From positions 2,625,881 to 2,689,880 of the forward strand of contig VZSR01003807.1 of the NCBI GenBank assembly GCA_013398615.1: a stretch of 64,000 nt of DNA, written 5' to 3'. Below the pieces are notes generated by a model, which was given only the letters and a program-made list of their open reading frames with translations, was not told the DNA's origin and made no database searches. The position numbers and the translations under genes are program-made. Origin of the DNA: Brachypodius melanocephalos (Eukaryota > Chordata > Aves > Passeriformes > Pycnonotidae). Below, in pieces: positions 28,001 through 43,000 of this stretch; the stretch's first letter is position 1; the number at the start of each line of letters is the position of its first letter.

Positions 28001-31000
28001 TATCTTTTTGAGTTCTCAATTCCATTTTGCCTGCTGCAAACAATGAGAACACACTATGACAGGACAATATAGTTAATGGCACACAGACTTTGCAAAACAT
28101 TAAAATCACGTTACTGACTGATACACACACAATGCTGATCAGCAATGCAAGTTTGTACTGAAGCACAGCAAATACAGAAACTGAATTTGCTGACAGACCA
28201 GGATTTATTTTCATATGTACGACTTTCTAGGTGACATTCAGTCATGCTCTGATTGGGGGAAAAAAAGGAAAACCCAAATATCCCTCACTCCTTTCAAATT
28301 TTCATCCCTGTTTATCAATTAATTCCAGAAGTCTGACATCCACAGCACAGTTAATACATATTTCTACAAATTAATTTGAAAAATGATTTGTTATTCTTCT
28401 GTGCTGAAATAGGATGCAATAGTCTCTAAAAGGCTTGAATTATTAAAGGGAAACAAGCATGGATTTAAGCAAAAAGCCAAGAATATTATTGGAAATAAAT
28501 GTGGTGCTTATACTATGTTGACACCACGTTAAAATGAAGTAGATGAATAACTAGATACCCTTAGATCACAGTTCACATGATCAGCTGTCAAAATCCTGCT
28601 AAAATTATCATTAAACAAAGAATGAATTTAAGTTAAATTTAAGGGCAGTGAAAACAGTGCTAATAAAGAAGCGTCTTAACATATCATTGACTTCTTTTTA
28701 ACAGCAATACTTCAGTTCCTATTTTGCTACAAAATCCTACCAATTTGTACATTTAAATTTTTTATACTACTGCACTTAGAGAAACTGAAAGACCTGAGGC
28801 AGATTAATAATTACCAACTGACAAATGATGACATGCTAACTGTGCATGTGTGAGAAACCAGGAAACTTTACTGCTTGTGTATGTTGGGTAAAAGTAAGCA
28901 TGTATGTTTACCTGAAATAAGGGAAATTACTCCATATTTTGAAATACATATATTTTTATTGCCTTTGAAATAGTAAGATGTTAAAGTGTACTCGGGGAAA
29001 TATTACTCATGTAGTATGATTTTAACTAAATGAAAACAAATGAAATAAATTGCTTTGATTTTCAGTTCTACCTAATGCCACAGAAAAAGCATAAATGACC
29101 TTTCAGAAAAGGTTTGACACATGCTCTTACCATGCTTCATCTTCCTCATTTACCACATAATCTTATTATTATTCAAAACCCAAAGTCAAGAACATGAAAA
29201 GACAACACAATTTACAGAAGATTAGCTGTATAATTACCCTTTCTCTCATAGCTTGAAGCATAACTTACTTTTATTATCTAGCTGAGCCCTGTATTTACTG
29301 AATCCTTTTAGCCGTACTCTCTGGCCCAGCAGATCAAGGAACTCTTCAAAAGCTGGTCCTGCCATCTCGTTGTTATACATTTCTTCTTCTGTGCTTTGGC
29401 CTGCCTTGCAGTAAAGGATACCAATCTTATGTTGAAAACTCAGCTGAAATCAAAAAATAAATAAAAAAAGGAAAATTTACAGAAGCAAAGGAAAGCCAAT
29501 ACTAGAATAAGTATCAGCAAATAAAACACAACACTGTTATAACCCCTGACAGAAGGCATCTGAAAGTAAAAAAAAAATGTGCTCTGATTTGAGAAATTAA
29601 GTCACCACAGCATGAAAACAAAAAACAAAACCAAACAAAAACCAACCAAAAAATGAAAATCACAAAAGACATCCTCCAGCTCTTGAAAGAAAACTGGACT
29701 GGCACTATTCAAACACAGATAAAAAGCAGTACAAAGACTTTTCACTTTGTTATCTATAAAAGCACACTCTACTTCATGCTACAGTATGAAAAAAAATTAA
29801 TTGGCAATATTTGTATATTGGTCTTTTTTCTCAGATTTAAAAGGGGGTGACTTCATCATCCCTCATTTTTACCCTTTAAAGTTCACTGCAGTTCAGTTAA
29901 AACAGGCCCTCAGAACATTAATTTTTATTACATGTAATCTTTTGCCTTCCTCATAAAATCATTCACTGTTAAAAGCCTATTTGCCATTTTTAAAAGTATA
30001 CTTAAAACAAGAAATTAGACTGCAGTCAAATAGCTTTGTTAAACAGATTCTCAGTTACGGAACATTAAAGAGATAAATCACATCTATTTAAAAATAAAGT
30101 AGAAAAACTATAGAACATTAGGTATAAAGAGAGATCATTACTTCTTGAACAGATCATTTTCCTCTTAGCTTTTATGCACACTTAACCTGAAAAAGAGGAA
30201 ACCTCCATATGGATGGATTAGTCCTATTATTCTTAACCAACATCTTCTAGAGCTTCACAACCTGACGGAGACCATCATTCAGACCCGAGTCCCTTCAGAC
30301 ATTTATCTGTATTCATGACTCAAATCAACTCTCCAGCTGCAGACCTCTCTTAATCAAACTCCAGGGTTAGTGTCCAAAATGCATGTTATGCAAAGGCTGG
30401 ATGTGCTTCTGTGAGAGCAAAGGTGACAACACAGCCTGCTTCCCCTCAGTCGTAAGGAGATCAAGGCTCTGTGTAGGGGGGAGCTCCTGTGGAACCTGCT
30501 CTGGCAGAATGCCATTGACCAGAGAGCAGCTAGGAGAGGAGAACAGGCTTAGTAAGGACACCAAAAAGGATTCACCTGGCCAGCCTAGAACACAGAAGAG
30601 CCAGAAGCTGTTAGTTTGATGTGGAATGGGATGGATGACCATCTGAGACAAACAAGGATTCTGGGTTATGGATGCACTTGTAGGAGCAGCCTGAGTCAGA
30701 CCAATGGAATGTGAACAAGGCAGGGTGAAGGTACTGGTTTGCTCCTGTCATTTCCTTTTGACTGGCATTAGGTGCTGGCAAGTGCTTCCTTGACCCCCAT
30801 TTCAAAGAGAGTTAGGTATTTAACAAAAGCTTCCAAACTGCACACTCGTGACTATTTTATTCAGCAGAAAGCTAGCATGAACCATTCATGGAGGAAACTG
30901 CAAGATAACTGGTCACACAAACATTAGATTACAGGAAGCAGTGCTGTTACTCGACACATCCCAGCAGAGACTTTAAAGGATGGTGACCACACTGTCACCT

Positions 31001-34000
31001 CTATACCAGTCCTGTGTCAAATAGTTTAACTTAAACCACAGGGGATTCAAGTTAATTTCCTTGACATCACACTAGAATTGACAAGTAGAGAAGTAAAATG
31101 CTATATTGAGCCACCAAAAATAGGGACAAAAACTAAGAGTAAAGAGGCACCTGGGCAAAATATTCAGTCTAGTCACACTTTTTCATTCTGCAGATGCTAG
31201 TCATTCCTGCATTTGTTCATGAATATCAGTAATATTCCAAATAGGAGTGAAGTACACACCTATCGTAAAGAAAAATCTAACATCTCACAGTTTAAACACT
31301 GAGCTAAGAGACACTGAAAATGAGGTTCTGAGACTCACCAGCGCAAGACATGAACTAATATTGGGATTAGTGGGCAGACAAGCTATACAATTTTGAACGA
31401 AGTCAATACTATAAAAAGCCACTATTGCTAAACAAGCTGCAACCTCATTTGCAGTAATCTGAACCTCCTGCCCCTGTGCTAGAACCCTTCACAACTATGA
31501 AACTGGAAGACTTGCATAAAAGAACTCTTAGCCAAAATCATGGTGGCTGTGCAGAAGCAGAGATCAAGGTTCATTTAGAATGTCAGTGCCTAAAAGAGAA
31601 ATAACTCAACAAGCTTTGGCAGGATCTTCTTATGTCATGCATTTAACTGGCACAAAAAACCATCAGAATATTTAAAACTGATGAAGTTTGCCAGTTTTGA
31701 AATGGTACCACATGCTTATTTAAGTCTTTTAAAGCAAATAATTGCAGACATGGTTCTGTTTTCATTATTTCCAATTCAGAAATTTTAAATATAGTTATAT
31801 TTTACACTGAGAACAATTTAATAACATGACACCACAAAAATGCTTCTAAACCCATTTAGCTACTTAGGTATGTGTATGTGATATGCATTGAAGGGGCATA
31901 GCAGCCCTTCCTGACTCAAAATGATTGTGTTCTTGTCAGAATCAATCACTACTGAATCTTGGCATCTTGTCAAATTTTTGCACAGATTATTTGCCATGTA
32001 ACAACAGCTTGTTGACTTCCACCGTGTGAAGATTTTAGGAACATCAAGAGATTAGATGCAGTAAATATCACTGCAACCAATCTTAACTTCTTTATTCTCT
32101 TTTAAACTTCAACCTATAGCTTAGAGACAAGTGAGCATTCCTAGAGAGATGTGAGGGGAACCAAAAAGAATATACAATAAAAACCCATTAGCAGAAATTA
32201 GAAAGGGAAACTAGGGGGAAGTTGGAGGAAGCTTAAAAAAACAACAGTAGCAGATAAAATGTTGACTTCTCTTGCAAATTTAGAGCTGAATTTAATGATG
32301 AGCATGATATGGCAGAATAAATTGGGAAAAGGCTATTTATGTATTTAAATTAGGTTAACCATCCCATCTACATCTAGTTTCTACTGTCATTTTTAGAGAT
32401 AAAATTTAGCCACATGTTTCCTCCATAATCCATATTAGATTTCACAGGAAAATTATCAAACAGGAAGAGAATGAAATCAAAACATCAAAGTAGTCTTCAG
32501 TTGGCTATGGAACTATGCAAACATTTAATACTCCATTAGACAAAATTCATATCACTCTGGTGACAGTACTAATCTTCTAGATCATAATTAATATTTTTAA
32601 ATTTATGATATTTCCACCAGTCATCACCTTCAGCTGCCAAGCATAACTATTTTCGTATTTACTTGATTAATAAACTGAAAGCATTAAGTACCTAAAAGGA
32701 TTAAAACCACAAATGGATCTCATGCCAGTTCTTTGCACTGCTTTCTATGTTCAAGTAATTACCTTGTAATAAGTGGTACATAAGATACACTAATATAACA
32801 TTTTGTCAGGTGACAGCCCATTTAATAATAGGACTGAATTTCAGAACAGATCACACAAAATAAAAGGAAGAGCTATATACTGCTGTTTCTCAAAATAGGG
32901 AGATGATTTAAGAATCACTTTGGTCAGTTCAATGGACAATCTCCATTTCCAGTTTTTGGGAAATACTGTTAGTGAGTTTGGGAAATATTCAGATCAGATC
33001 AAACACAGTCATAATCAATACTGCCTTTAACATACTGCCCCTCTGAGAGTGAATATTATTTACTACATTAATCTACACTCACTCTTAAGCTCAAACAGTA
33101 GAGAGCAAGAGCACGTCAGGAACTCTTGGATTCAGAATTCAGTGCCTCTGATTTCCCTGTATTGTTTTACAAATAAACTGACCAACACAGAAGAAAATAA
33201 CAACATTCAGTAAAATTAACACCATCCTCAAACACCAATGTGAACAAAAGTACTAAAACTAACATATAAAGGATAGCTCAACAATCCATCCAAAAAAAAG
33301 CCAATTCTATTCCTCTACATGTGCTTTGTTTCCAGCAATTGTTACAGGCACAAGAAAAGAGGAATTCTGGTAGACACCACCAACGTTAGACGCAATCGTT
33401 AAATTCAAAACTGAGTTGGCAATAAGAAATTAACAATAGCACCATCATAATCAGCTGGGTCAATCCTGGCATTGGACTTCAACAGATAGCTACTGACTTT
33501 CACCCAGAAAGTAAAATCTTCACTTTAAACAAACTTTTTTAAAAACCATGATTTAAAAACCATCACAAGCGTGTCCTTCACAAAATATTCAGAAAGCATA
33601 AATTTATCTACTAGCTTTGAATGAAGCAGATTCACTTTTATTGACCCTAATAAACCTTACCATTTTTGCACAAAATTTAAGCCATTTGAACATTTTATTG
33701 CCACGCAGTTAATTCATTAGTCTCACTCACAATTTTAGTTTTATGAATACAGAACGATTCTATTCTAGTAAGAATACAGCAAGCATATCATAAAATGGTA
33801 CTGTAAAAAATAACCATAAATTCTAGATGCAGAGACTTAAGATACAACATGCTTTTGCCTCCTTACCCACAGACAGTACTAATAAAGTGTTGGATGTGTT
33901 TTCATTTGCATTCACATTTGTATACAATAAAGTGCAAATACAAGTTGTGAAAATCCCTTCTTACTGATGTTAGAACTCAATAATCTCTCACTCAGCCACT

Positions 34001-37000
34001 GAAAGACAATCTCCTTAGACCAATATTTATTTCCTTCAGCTGAAATGTACTTTAAGAATTTGCTTAGAAAAGCAAACCTCATTTTGTCAATGAAAACAGA
34101 CAAGTTTCTCTAAAACCAAAAAAAGGAATGATTTGCATTACAGATCCATGTTAATTGGCATTCTCTGCAGAACATTTAATTATTTTTTTCTTCTCCTCAT
34201 CTAAGGAGCAGTTTTTAAAAAGAAGGCCATGTGCTACATACCCCTTGTTCATCCAGTTTAAGCAGCTGCTCAGGTACTTTGGGTGAGTTGGAAGCCTGTC
34301 TCAGGCACTGGATGCTCAGCTCTGGTATTACATACTCCAGCACCTCTTTGAGAGGCAGACCTCTTGCCGTGCCATGACGAGCAGTGGATGGTATAGCATC
34401 TTCTAAAATTGCTCCTCTAAGTGTAGTAAGCTGTAGTAAAGGTGAAACACACAAAACAATTTTAGCTCTAATATTCTGAACCCCAAAGATAAAAACTTCA
34501 GGTTTTAGCAAAAGCATGGCAAAAAGAAATGGAAAGAAAAACATCATTTTAACTTTTTTAACCAATAAAAAAAAAAAAAAAAACTAAATAACTTTTAAAG
34601 AGCAGACAAGCTTTCACTGTCTAAGTGACAAATACATTTTTTGCTTGAAGAAATTCATGAAGCATGTTAACAATTTATTACAATTGCTAAGAATATTCCT
34701 TTTCTGGGGGAGGGGAAAGTATGAAAAATACCAGTAAACTAAAAATACTTAATTTTGCCATACTACCCTAGCAAACACAGTAGTCTATTTGTGAGGCTGG
34801 ACACGTGAGAAGCTACAGCCAATCGCAGCTTTACTTAGCCCATTCACCTATTATTTAATCCCTGCTGCTTTATCTTCATTGGATTTGACAAAAAGAATAC
34901 ATTCGTAGAACTGGGTCACCTGGATCACCTCTCCACACATACACACATGGATATCCTTTTTTTGGCTATAAGAAAAACCTAGACTGAAAACAAAAATTAT
35001 ATCTATATCTGTTTTTACATCTGTTTGCAAAAGCACAAGAGCCCAGTGTTATCAGGAGGTCTAGCTAACACTTCTCCATATCCTAAGGATTCAAAAAATT
35101 TACAGTTGCTTGCTGTAATAATAACATTGTGTGTTTTCATACAAATCTAAGGTGGTTGCTGTGATAAAGAAATTATTTAGCCAGAGATATTAAATTGCTT
35201 GAAATAGAAGTTACGAGACTTCACACACAACAACCACAAACAAATTCTTCTTTCAAATAAGACCATTATTTAATTAATATATTAGTAGTCCTTCTGCAAA
35301 TCATCCATGTGGAAGTACATAGAAACATGCCACAAAAAAGCTTCCAAGAAAGTATTTTGAAACAAAATGAAAAAATACAAATACATCATTATACTAGTTT
35401 TCGTATTTTACAGCTCCCTTTATTCCTATATTTCTTAATCTTTCATTTCTATCATGAGAAACATAACATCAAGGAGTCTGATGCACACTTATTTTTAACT
35501 GTGTTAACATCTGTTCCCTTGCTTGCACCTTGCAGCTCTCTTCAGCCAAATTACCTTTTTTTGGGTGTTCACTCAAAAAGACAAAAATTTTATGTGGTAC
35601 AGAAAAGGAAAACTGTTTTCAGGAGCAACTACATTTAATAATGGTACAAGAGACATCCTTTCCCACTAAGATACTTACTTTCAAAGTTAACAATGTACCC
35701 CCAGACAAACAATTAGTATCCTAAGCTCTAAGTCAACTTTTCCATTGCTTGGCAGAATTACAGAATGAACATTACCTCACTTGTCCTGAAAACTATACGA
35801 TAGTTGAACTGAGATCCTTCTTTCTCCTTAGCATCTTCAACCTTTTCCCTCCGGATGCTGACTGCTACAGGTCCAAGATTTTCATCTATTCCAAAGTAGT
35901 TCTGATGCTCTTTTGCACAGGAATGAATAAAGAGATAAGAGCAAAGTATGAATCTCCTAGAAAATTTTCATCAAATCTCAAAAAAAAAATCTCTGCAGCA
36001 AGGAAAATAAGATTATTTGTAATTGAACTATGAGGTCTGTGAATACACCAGCTGGTGATCTTCTGAACTGTACAGTAAGTACACGTAATCACAATTGTTA
36101 ATTTCTATGATCAAAATGGTCACTCATATCACATAAATTACTGGAACTTCTGCTACTATGATTTTTTCTTTTCATTTTTTTTACTACAAAATTAATCTTT
36201 TTGCTTCATTCTATAGGAAACTAGTTTGGAGAAACTGTATCTACGTATAATCGTGAATAAAAGCTAAGAGTCTTCAAACAAATTCTTATTTACAATTTTA
36301 CATTTAAAGCAGCAACTCAGTCTCAAGAAGGCAAAACTGTGTCTAGTAACTCTTCAGTGTTTGATGAATAGTTAAATTCATTCTTGAGGCAACTGGCCCA
36401 GTCTGGGAGAGTAAAGCACTATCGGCTGAAGAGAAAGATCACATTAGAGACCATTAAAGGAGACCACACACTCAAATCAATGTGACCAAACAGAACCTGT
36501 GTTGAGGCTCCTCCTGATCACCTCTGAAAGGTCACAGTGAGTAGTTACAGCCACCTTTTAAAAAGGGCAGGAGGGTCTGGGAAACCATAGAACAGCCACG
36601 ATAAATCTTAGTCCCCTGGGAGATTAAGGAAAAAATTCTCATGGAAGACATTTCCAGGCACATGAAGGACAAAAAGATACTTGGAAACAGCCTGCATAGA
36701 TTTTAAAAATGCAAATCATGCATGACCAATCCAGTTGTTTTCTGCAGTGATGTGAGTGGCATTATGGATGAGGAAAGAGCAGCAAATGTCACCCACTTCT
36801 ACTCTAGCAATGCTTTTCACACAGTCTCCCATAGTATATCTGTGTAGCTAAACTTAAAAGACTTGGTTTGGACATGCAAATTACAAGGTGGACAGAAACC
36901 AGTTACTAGAATGTTTTCCAGAATTTGATGGTGGAGGTTTTATTGTTTAATAGGATTTTACATCATCTAAATGAAGGAATGGAGTGCATCCTCAACAAGT

Positions 37001-40000
37001 TGTTGTCCACGACCAAGCTCTAAAAGAATAGTTCATGTATTGGAGGTTAGAACTGCAGATGGGTGCCACAGAGGAAGGGGGATAATTAGCAGGCTTTTAA
37101 CAAATCAGGAATACGTGCACAGGGCAGACATGGAAATGCATAATCCTTGCAGTTTCAACAAAAGCAGGCAAGGGCAAAGCCACAGAAGTAGAGTCCTACA
37201 GCTGTTTCACCTCCCACTCTCCTCCTCCCCTGGAAGCAGCTACTGCTGAGCTGAGCTGCATGTGAAACAACTCCTAAACTACTTGGTTTTCAACCTGACA
37301 TTTTAAAACAAACTTCCAGTTTGACAATCGAAGAAAACTGACTGAAAGAGCCAAGACAAACACAGACCTGCACACAGAACACAGCCAGCCCATATAACAA
37401 GCTGGGGACCCACTGCCTCAGGAGCCTCTCTGTGGAAAAGGATTGGGGACCCTGTGAGCACAGGCTGCCCAGCAGGCAGCAGAACCTCCCAGCAGAGATG
37501 GAGGGCAACCACACTGCGGGAAAGAGCATTGCAGCAGCTCAGGAGAACATCCTGCCCTTCTGCTTGGCACTTTTGAGGCCACATGGGAAGCAGTGTCTGG
37601 TTTTGGATGGAGTGGGGCAAATCCAGAAGAAAACTATGAAGACAATTAGAGTGCTGGATAATATAAGAGACGAGCAAAGGCTAAAAGAAATGGGCTTGTG
37701 CATCTGGAGAAGAGCAGATTAACAGTGGAAATAACTGCTGGATCCCATGAGCTGATGGGAGATTGTAGAGAAAGGAGAAACAGACTCTTTTCGAAGGTAC
37801 AAAGTGAAAGAACAATATGCAACTACCACAACATGCAGTCTCTGAGTGGGGGGGGAATCCAACACAAACAGGTTTCCAAGACAGATTGTGAAATCTCCGT
37901 CCTTAGTTACTGTAAAAAAGCTAAAGGGATACAGATTTTGAGCAACCTATTCAGAACCTACATTTAAGGGAAATTTGAAGAGGGAATTAGACTGGATGGC
38001 CACCAGAAACGTCTTTCAATCTAATTTATGCTATAATCCCATATTTTAAGTAACAATTAATTGACTATTTTCTCCTTAAAGATTGTCTGGATTAAAAAAA
38101 AAAATCAACTGCATTTTGCTAGCATTTTAGCTAGTTTGATACTTTTTTTAAGTAATGTATTTATAGAAATGAGTAAAGAAGTTTTTTGCAAAATGTCTTT
38201 CACTAAGAAATTACCCATACTCTCAGAATTGATACAAAAGAAAGAAGTAATTTCTACATAACAACAGTCTTATTTCTCTAGTCAAGTTTAAATTAGGTTT
38301 CCAGTAGTCTTTCAAAAGTCTATCTATGAAGTATGTAGGTGGTTCCAATCCAACTCCCAGTGGAAGGAAAATGAGCATCAGCACATTACAACTTTTTTGT
38401 TGGAATCTAAATTATCTGCTCATGCTCTCCAAAACATTCCTTTGCCAGTCTGAGAATTCTACCTGCATGGATAAATAATGCACCTTATGGACTTTCCAGT
38501 GTTAAATTAAAACTTGGAGTCGGAATGGGCAATTTTATCAAATAGAACAGGACTTCACAGAGAAGACAGAGAGAGGGGGGGAGAGAGAGAAATTCAGAGG
38601 TCCAAGACTTCCAATAGCATAAACCATCCCCACAGCTGCATAATTCAGGCTTTGACATATGTAAACGCCTCAGAAATCTAGAGCTTTCCATTTTGATGTA
38701 AATCTAGAAAAGTACAGTGTAGTTACTAGATTTCTTGGCTGCAGTATTACTGACCAGAAAAATACAAGTGTGTGCAGATACCTACTAACTTCTTGTACAA
38801 CATGAAGGACACAAACCCAAACACACTATATGCATGAAAAATAAAACAGATAAACCAGTTTTAGAAAAGTAATGAAGCTGAAGTAAATTGAATAGCATAG
38901 CTACTGATATTCTGGGATTTGGAGAAAATATTTTTAATTCAAGGCATTTTTTTTTGTAATTTCAGAAAGTACAAACTCAATAAGCTCATTTAACTGTGTT
39001 GGTTAAAAGAACCAGCTGGGGAGAAAAGAAGAAAATAAGTGCTATTTTCTAGCTGAGATCTAGAGAGATAGTAAAATATTTGTAATTTTTTTTACGTTTT
39101 CATTTTGAGGAATAGTTGTCAAGTTTTCTTCTAACACAAAAGTCATAATTGTAAAAAACTGAGTTAATACCAATAGCTTGCTAAGCCTGTGCATTTCTTT
39201 TAGGACATTTTTTCAATCCAGTATGAGCAGATAGAGACAGTAGCATTAAATGGTTGCAAGCATCCCTTAAATAAAAAGCAATAAAAAGCAATAATAAACA
39301 AGTCTGGAGGAATTCTGAGGATAATTGCACGAGGGGAAATGGACAAATCAATGATAATCAAAACAATGAGATAAAATAATATATTCTAGCTTTTACAATT
39401 CTCAACTGAAAACTGAGAAGATATATTCAATAAACACAACATATTTTATATCAGTTGCATTGGATTTGATTTTAACAATAGTTACAAAGCTTATAAATAT
39501 GCAGTATAAAACTACAACTCATTTCAGAAAACACTGAATCCCAAATCTTGTCTTTCTTGAAAGGGAATGGAATAATTAGTGCTACACATGCCAGGGTGTT
39601 TCTTCCATGCATCTTAAAACAGAAATAAAACTGGTATGCTGACAAGTGCCAATTATAAAACTGTGAACAAAATCAAATGTTCAGAAAGCTATTTCTTTTT
39701 CATATATATTTTCTTAAAGGCAAGAGAAATCAGTGATAGTATGTACAAGTAACTATTGTTTCCTAAATTTTTATTTCATCCTTCCACAATGATTTTGGTA
39801 AAATTAAACTGCACAACTAAATCAAAAAATCAGCAAGGAGAGCTCACTGTCATGGAAGAGCATCATGCAGAGCCAGTATGAACATAAATGTCAACTTTTC
39901 TTTTCAATATGGAAGTTCAGGCCAGCAGCAAGACATTTTGGTGCCCAGTGCAAAACGTCTGGATTATTTCCTCTATCCACAGTAAATTTTGCTTAGGTGA

Positions 40001-43000
40001 ATACTGTATTCAATTGGAATTAATGTGGCGATTCCTTATGTGCTTGATCCCTTAAGATAATAGATAGTAAAAATTGAGATTTTAGTTTCATCAGCTTGTT
40101 TGCCTTGACTTGCTGCATTGTAAAAGCCATTCAATACAGATATCTCTCATGTAGCTTCTGTTACAGCTCTATAAAAAGATAATGCACAACAGGTCATGGC
40201 TTACATACTACTGTAAAGGTGAGAAGGTAACAATTTATTACTAGGTATTAAATGAATCACACCATATTTACTTTTGAAGAACTCTACCTAGAGAACAATT
40301 AATAAATATTCAAGTTTCCTAGCGTTATACTAAGCGGGATAAAACTCTGAGAAACTCTGATACTACTTCAGAACAAAAATCAGAAGTTAATAAAAACTAA
40401 TTACATTCACACCAGTTTTCCAGAAAGGTCATTAGGTTTGTTTATAATATAGTATTTAAAGTGGCTTTGAGTATGCATCTGCATTTTCTTTTTGTAATTT
40501 CTCTGACAAGAGTTTTCTTCAGACAAGTGTTCCGTGCTTCAGCACTTGTAACTCATCCAAGATAAAAGCACTTCACAAACAAGTCCTCTTTCATCTGGCT
40601 TAATTCTTGTCTGCCCCATCCCCCTGCCCATTCTGCCATCACCTTTGTCTACTGACAGTCTTCCTTTCATTTTTGTGAATACCAATCTTCTCTTCTCTCT
40701 GCCCCTCAGAAAATGTGCCACCTTTTTGTGAAAAGTTCCCCTTCATTCTCTCGTACTCCAACTCCCTCAACACCTTCTATATAATTTACAACCTGTCTAG
40801 CTTGAAATCCATTTTGAACCGGTGAATTTACTGCCTGTCTTAGCTCCGGGTCTTTTTCTTCCTCTTCCATCACAGATCCTGATTCTTCTCTTCCTTGCCT
40901 TTTGAATAGTTTTTTGACAGGTAATATGTTCTCAGTGTCTATTTTATCGTGACCAGCACTGTACAGGATCCTCTTTTGAGTCCCTTTTATAGGGTTACAG
41001 GAGGAAGGAGTGACCGGTACTGTGCTTGTTTCCTGACGTTCAAATATAGTTGGAAAGCAGAGGAAGCACGATTTCAAGAACAAGAATTGGGCTGTAACAG
41101 TTTTTTAAAAACAGAAGCAGACTTCTTCTTTTAATAAAAGCATGAAGATCTAGCTGTAATTCCTAATAGGACACATGTGGGTATTTGGGTGTTCTCAATC
41201 CCAACCAGGGATTTCACCCACATTGCACAAGCCAGTACTGAATGCAGACGATCAAAGTTGATCACAAAGTGGAAACAGTTTATCTCAATAATGATTAAAG
41301 CCAATATAATTACTCTGCTAACAAGAGTATCGTGGCACGTTTGTAGACCGAACGCATCCTAAAAGAAAGGGGTACAAGGCTAGCAGAAAGGCATAAGACA
41401 TCCGTCTTTAAGCTGAAAAACTAAACAATATCAGAAGCTCTCTATTTAAGGAATATTTACATGTGCATACAATGAGAAAGGCCTCAATACATGCTTGAAG
41501 ACAGTTGAATTTAGAAAAGAGTCAGAAGCCTCAAAACTTGTTCTTTTGGAGTCATCTTTTAGGAAATGATTATTTCCACTATGAGTATGAGTATTTCCAA
41601 TGCACTTACTGGATATAAATGACACTTTTCCCTCCTGCTGATCAAGAAAGTTTGGGCTGGAGAAGTTAGCTTACATGCTATTATTTTACAGGATTTTTCA
41701 TTAAATCACTTAATGAACTCACGCAGGTATTGTATGACCATACAGAACCCACTGCTTTGCCCTGAGAGAAAATAACACACTTAATTTCAAGAAAGAGTTT
41801 CAGGATTTCTGGAAAACCTAGGTCTCTCTACAGAGAAGAAAGAAAACAAAAAATAATCTTTACTAAACAACTTAAATCTAATGCATGGATATGTCAGAAC
41901 AGTTGCATTAGAAAAATTTACCTTTTCCATAGAAGAACTTGCGGTAATAATACGCTCCAAGATCAATGTGCTCTATGATGTAACGCTTCACTTTCTCTCT
42001 GTGAATGGACTGGTTTTCTCTTGGTACTTCCAGAACTGAAACACCGGCATTTGTGCAATGGGAGCTCAGAGAGGACTCAAAAGAACAACTTTCACCTGAA
42101 GAAAAAGATGCTGAATTTGCCCTAGAAAGTGCAATCCGTCTGTCTCCTTCCCCACCAGTTTCATTCCTGAAGTAAGGACAACTCAATACTAAATCATTGC
42201 TTTTCCCATCGCCTTCATCAGCATCCAAATTCTCTTTTGAATTGAGGTCCTCTTTGCTTCCCAAAGGAGATTCACAGTTTCCAGCCTGGCCTGCCGGCAT
42301 CTGAGTTTGTGACGCAGCTGAAGCCCCAGTGGTGATATTTTTTCTTTTTCCTACATTTACTCTGGTAGCCATTGCTTCATTTATGTTAAACAAAACGCTC
42401 TGAACATCATAATGTGCAAAACATTTCTGACAGTTCCAAGAACGAACATTTCTGTCAAGTCTATCATCCAGGTCTGATGAAAACTTAAAAGTTTCATGCT
42501 CGCTTTTAACTGTTCGCAATTTTCTGAACAGAGATGTTTCTACTGCTTCTGACTTAAGTCTCCTCTTGAAAGATTTCTCCCTGTCTCGACCAATAAGTAG
42601 GGCACTATCCATATAATCCAACCCAGAAATCCTGACAAATTCTCCCCTGGAAATCTGTGCAGCAGCATGTAGACTCGGAGAAACCGTAGGATCACAGTGG
42701 AAAAACTCAGAAAATCCAAAAGGAGCAAGGGTTTTATGTTCAAAATTTTCCACTCTGTATCCTCTCAGCATTGCAAAAAAATTTTCTCCAGACAAGCCTT
42801 GTCTATCAATTGAAGAAGTACTGCCATATTCTCTGTGAAGAGCTGCTCCTGTATTTGGGTTAACAGCATTTTGGTCTAACACATCTTCAGCATCAATATC
42901 ACTTATTGTCACATCACTGTTGCTTCTTTGCCTTATGGGATGAAGGCCCCTTTGAGGTGAATGAACAAAAAGATCTCCAATTGAATATTCTCCCTCTGTA

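Larger units (their letters stand above)
35910..41921 (-). other. SIPA1L2 intron 1 of the coding region (6.0 kb)
   Basis: Contains a long plus-strand CR1 at about 36600-38040, a GA-rich microsatellite at 38566-38591 and an unexplained minus-strand ORF pair at 40539-41083. Otherwise AT-rich intronic sequence. Confidence 0.9.

Noticed and set aside
30240..30830. GC-richer patch in intron 3 with ORFs on both strands, considered as a possible exon or retroelement
   Set aside because: I could match it to no repeat family and found no pair of splice sites in the right phase.
37303..37722. Overlapping ORFs of about 80-125 codons on both strands
   Set aside because: They fall within the degraded CR1 at 36600-38040 and are remnants or shadows of it.
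42540..42743. 67-codon minus-strand ORF inside coding exon 1
   Set aside because: Alternate frame of the SIPA1L2 coding sequence with no independent support.
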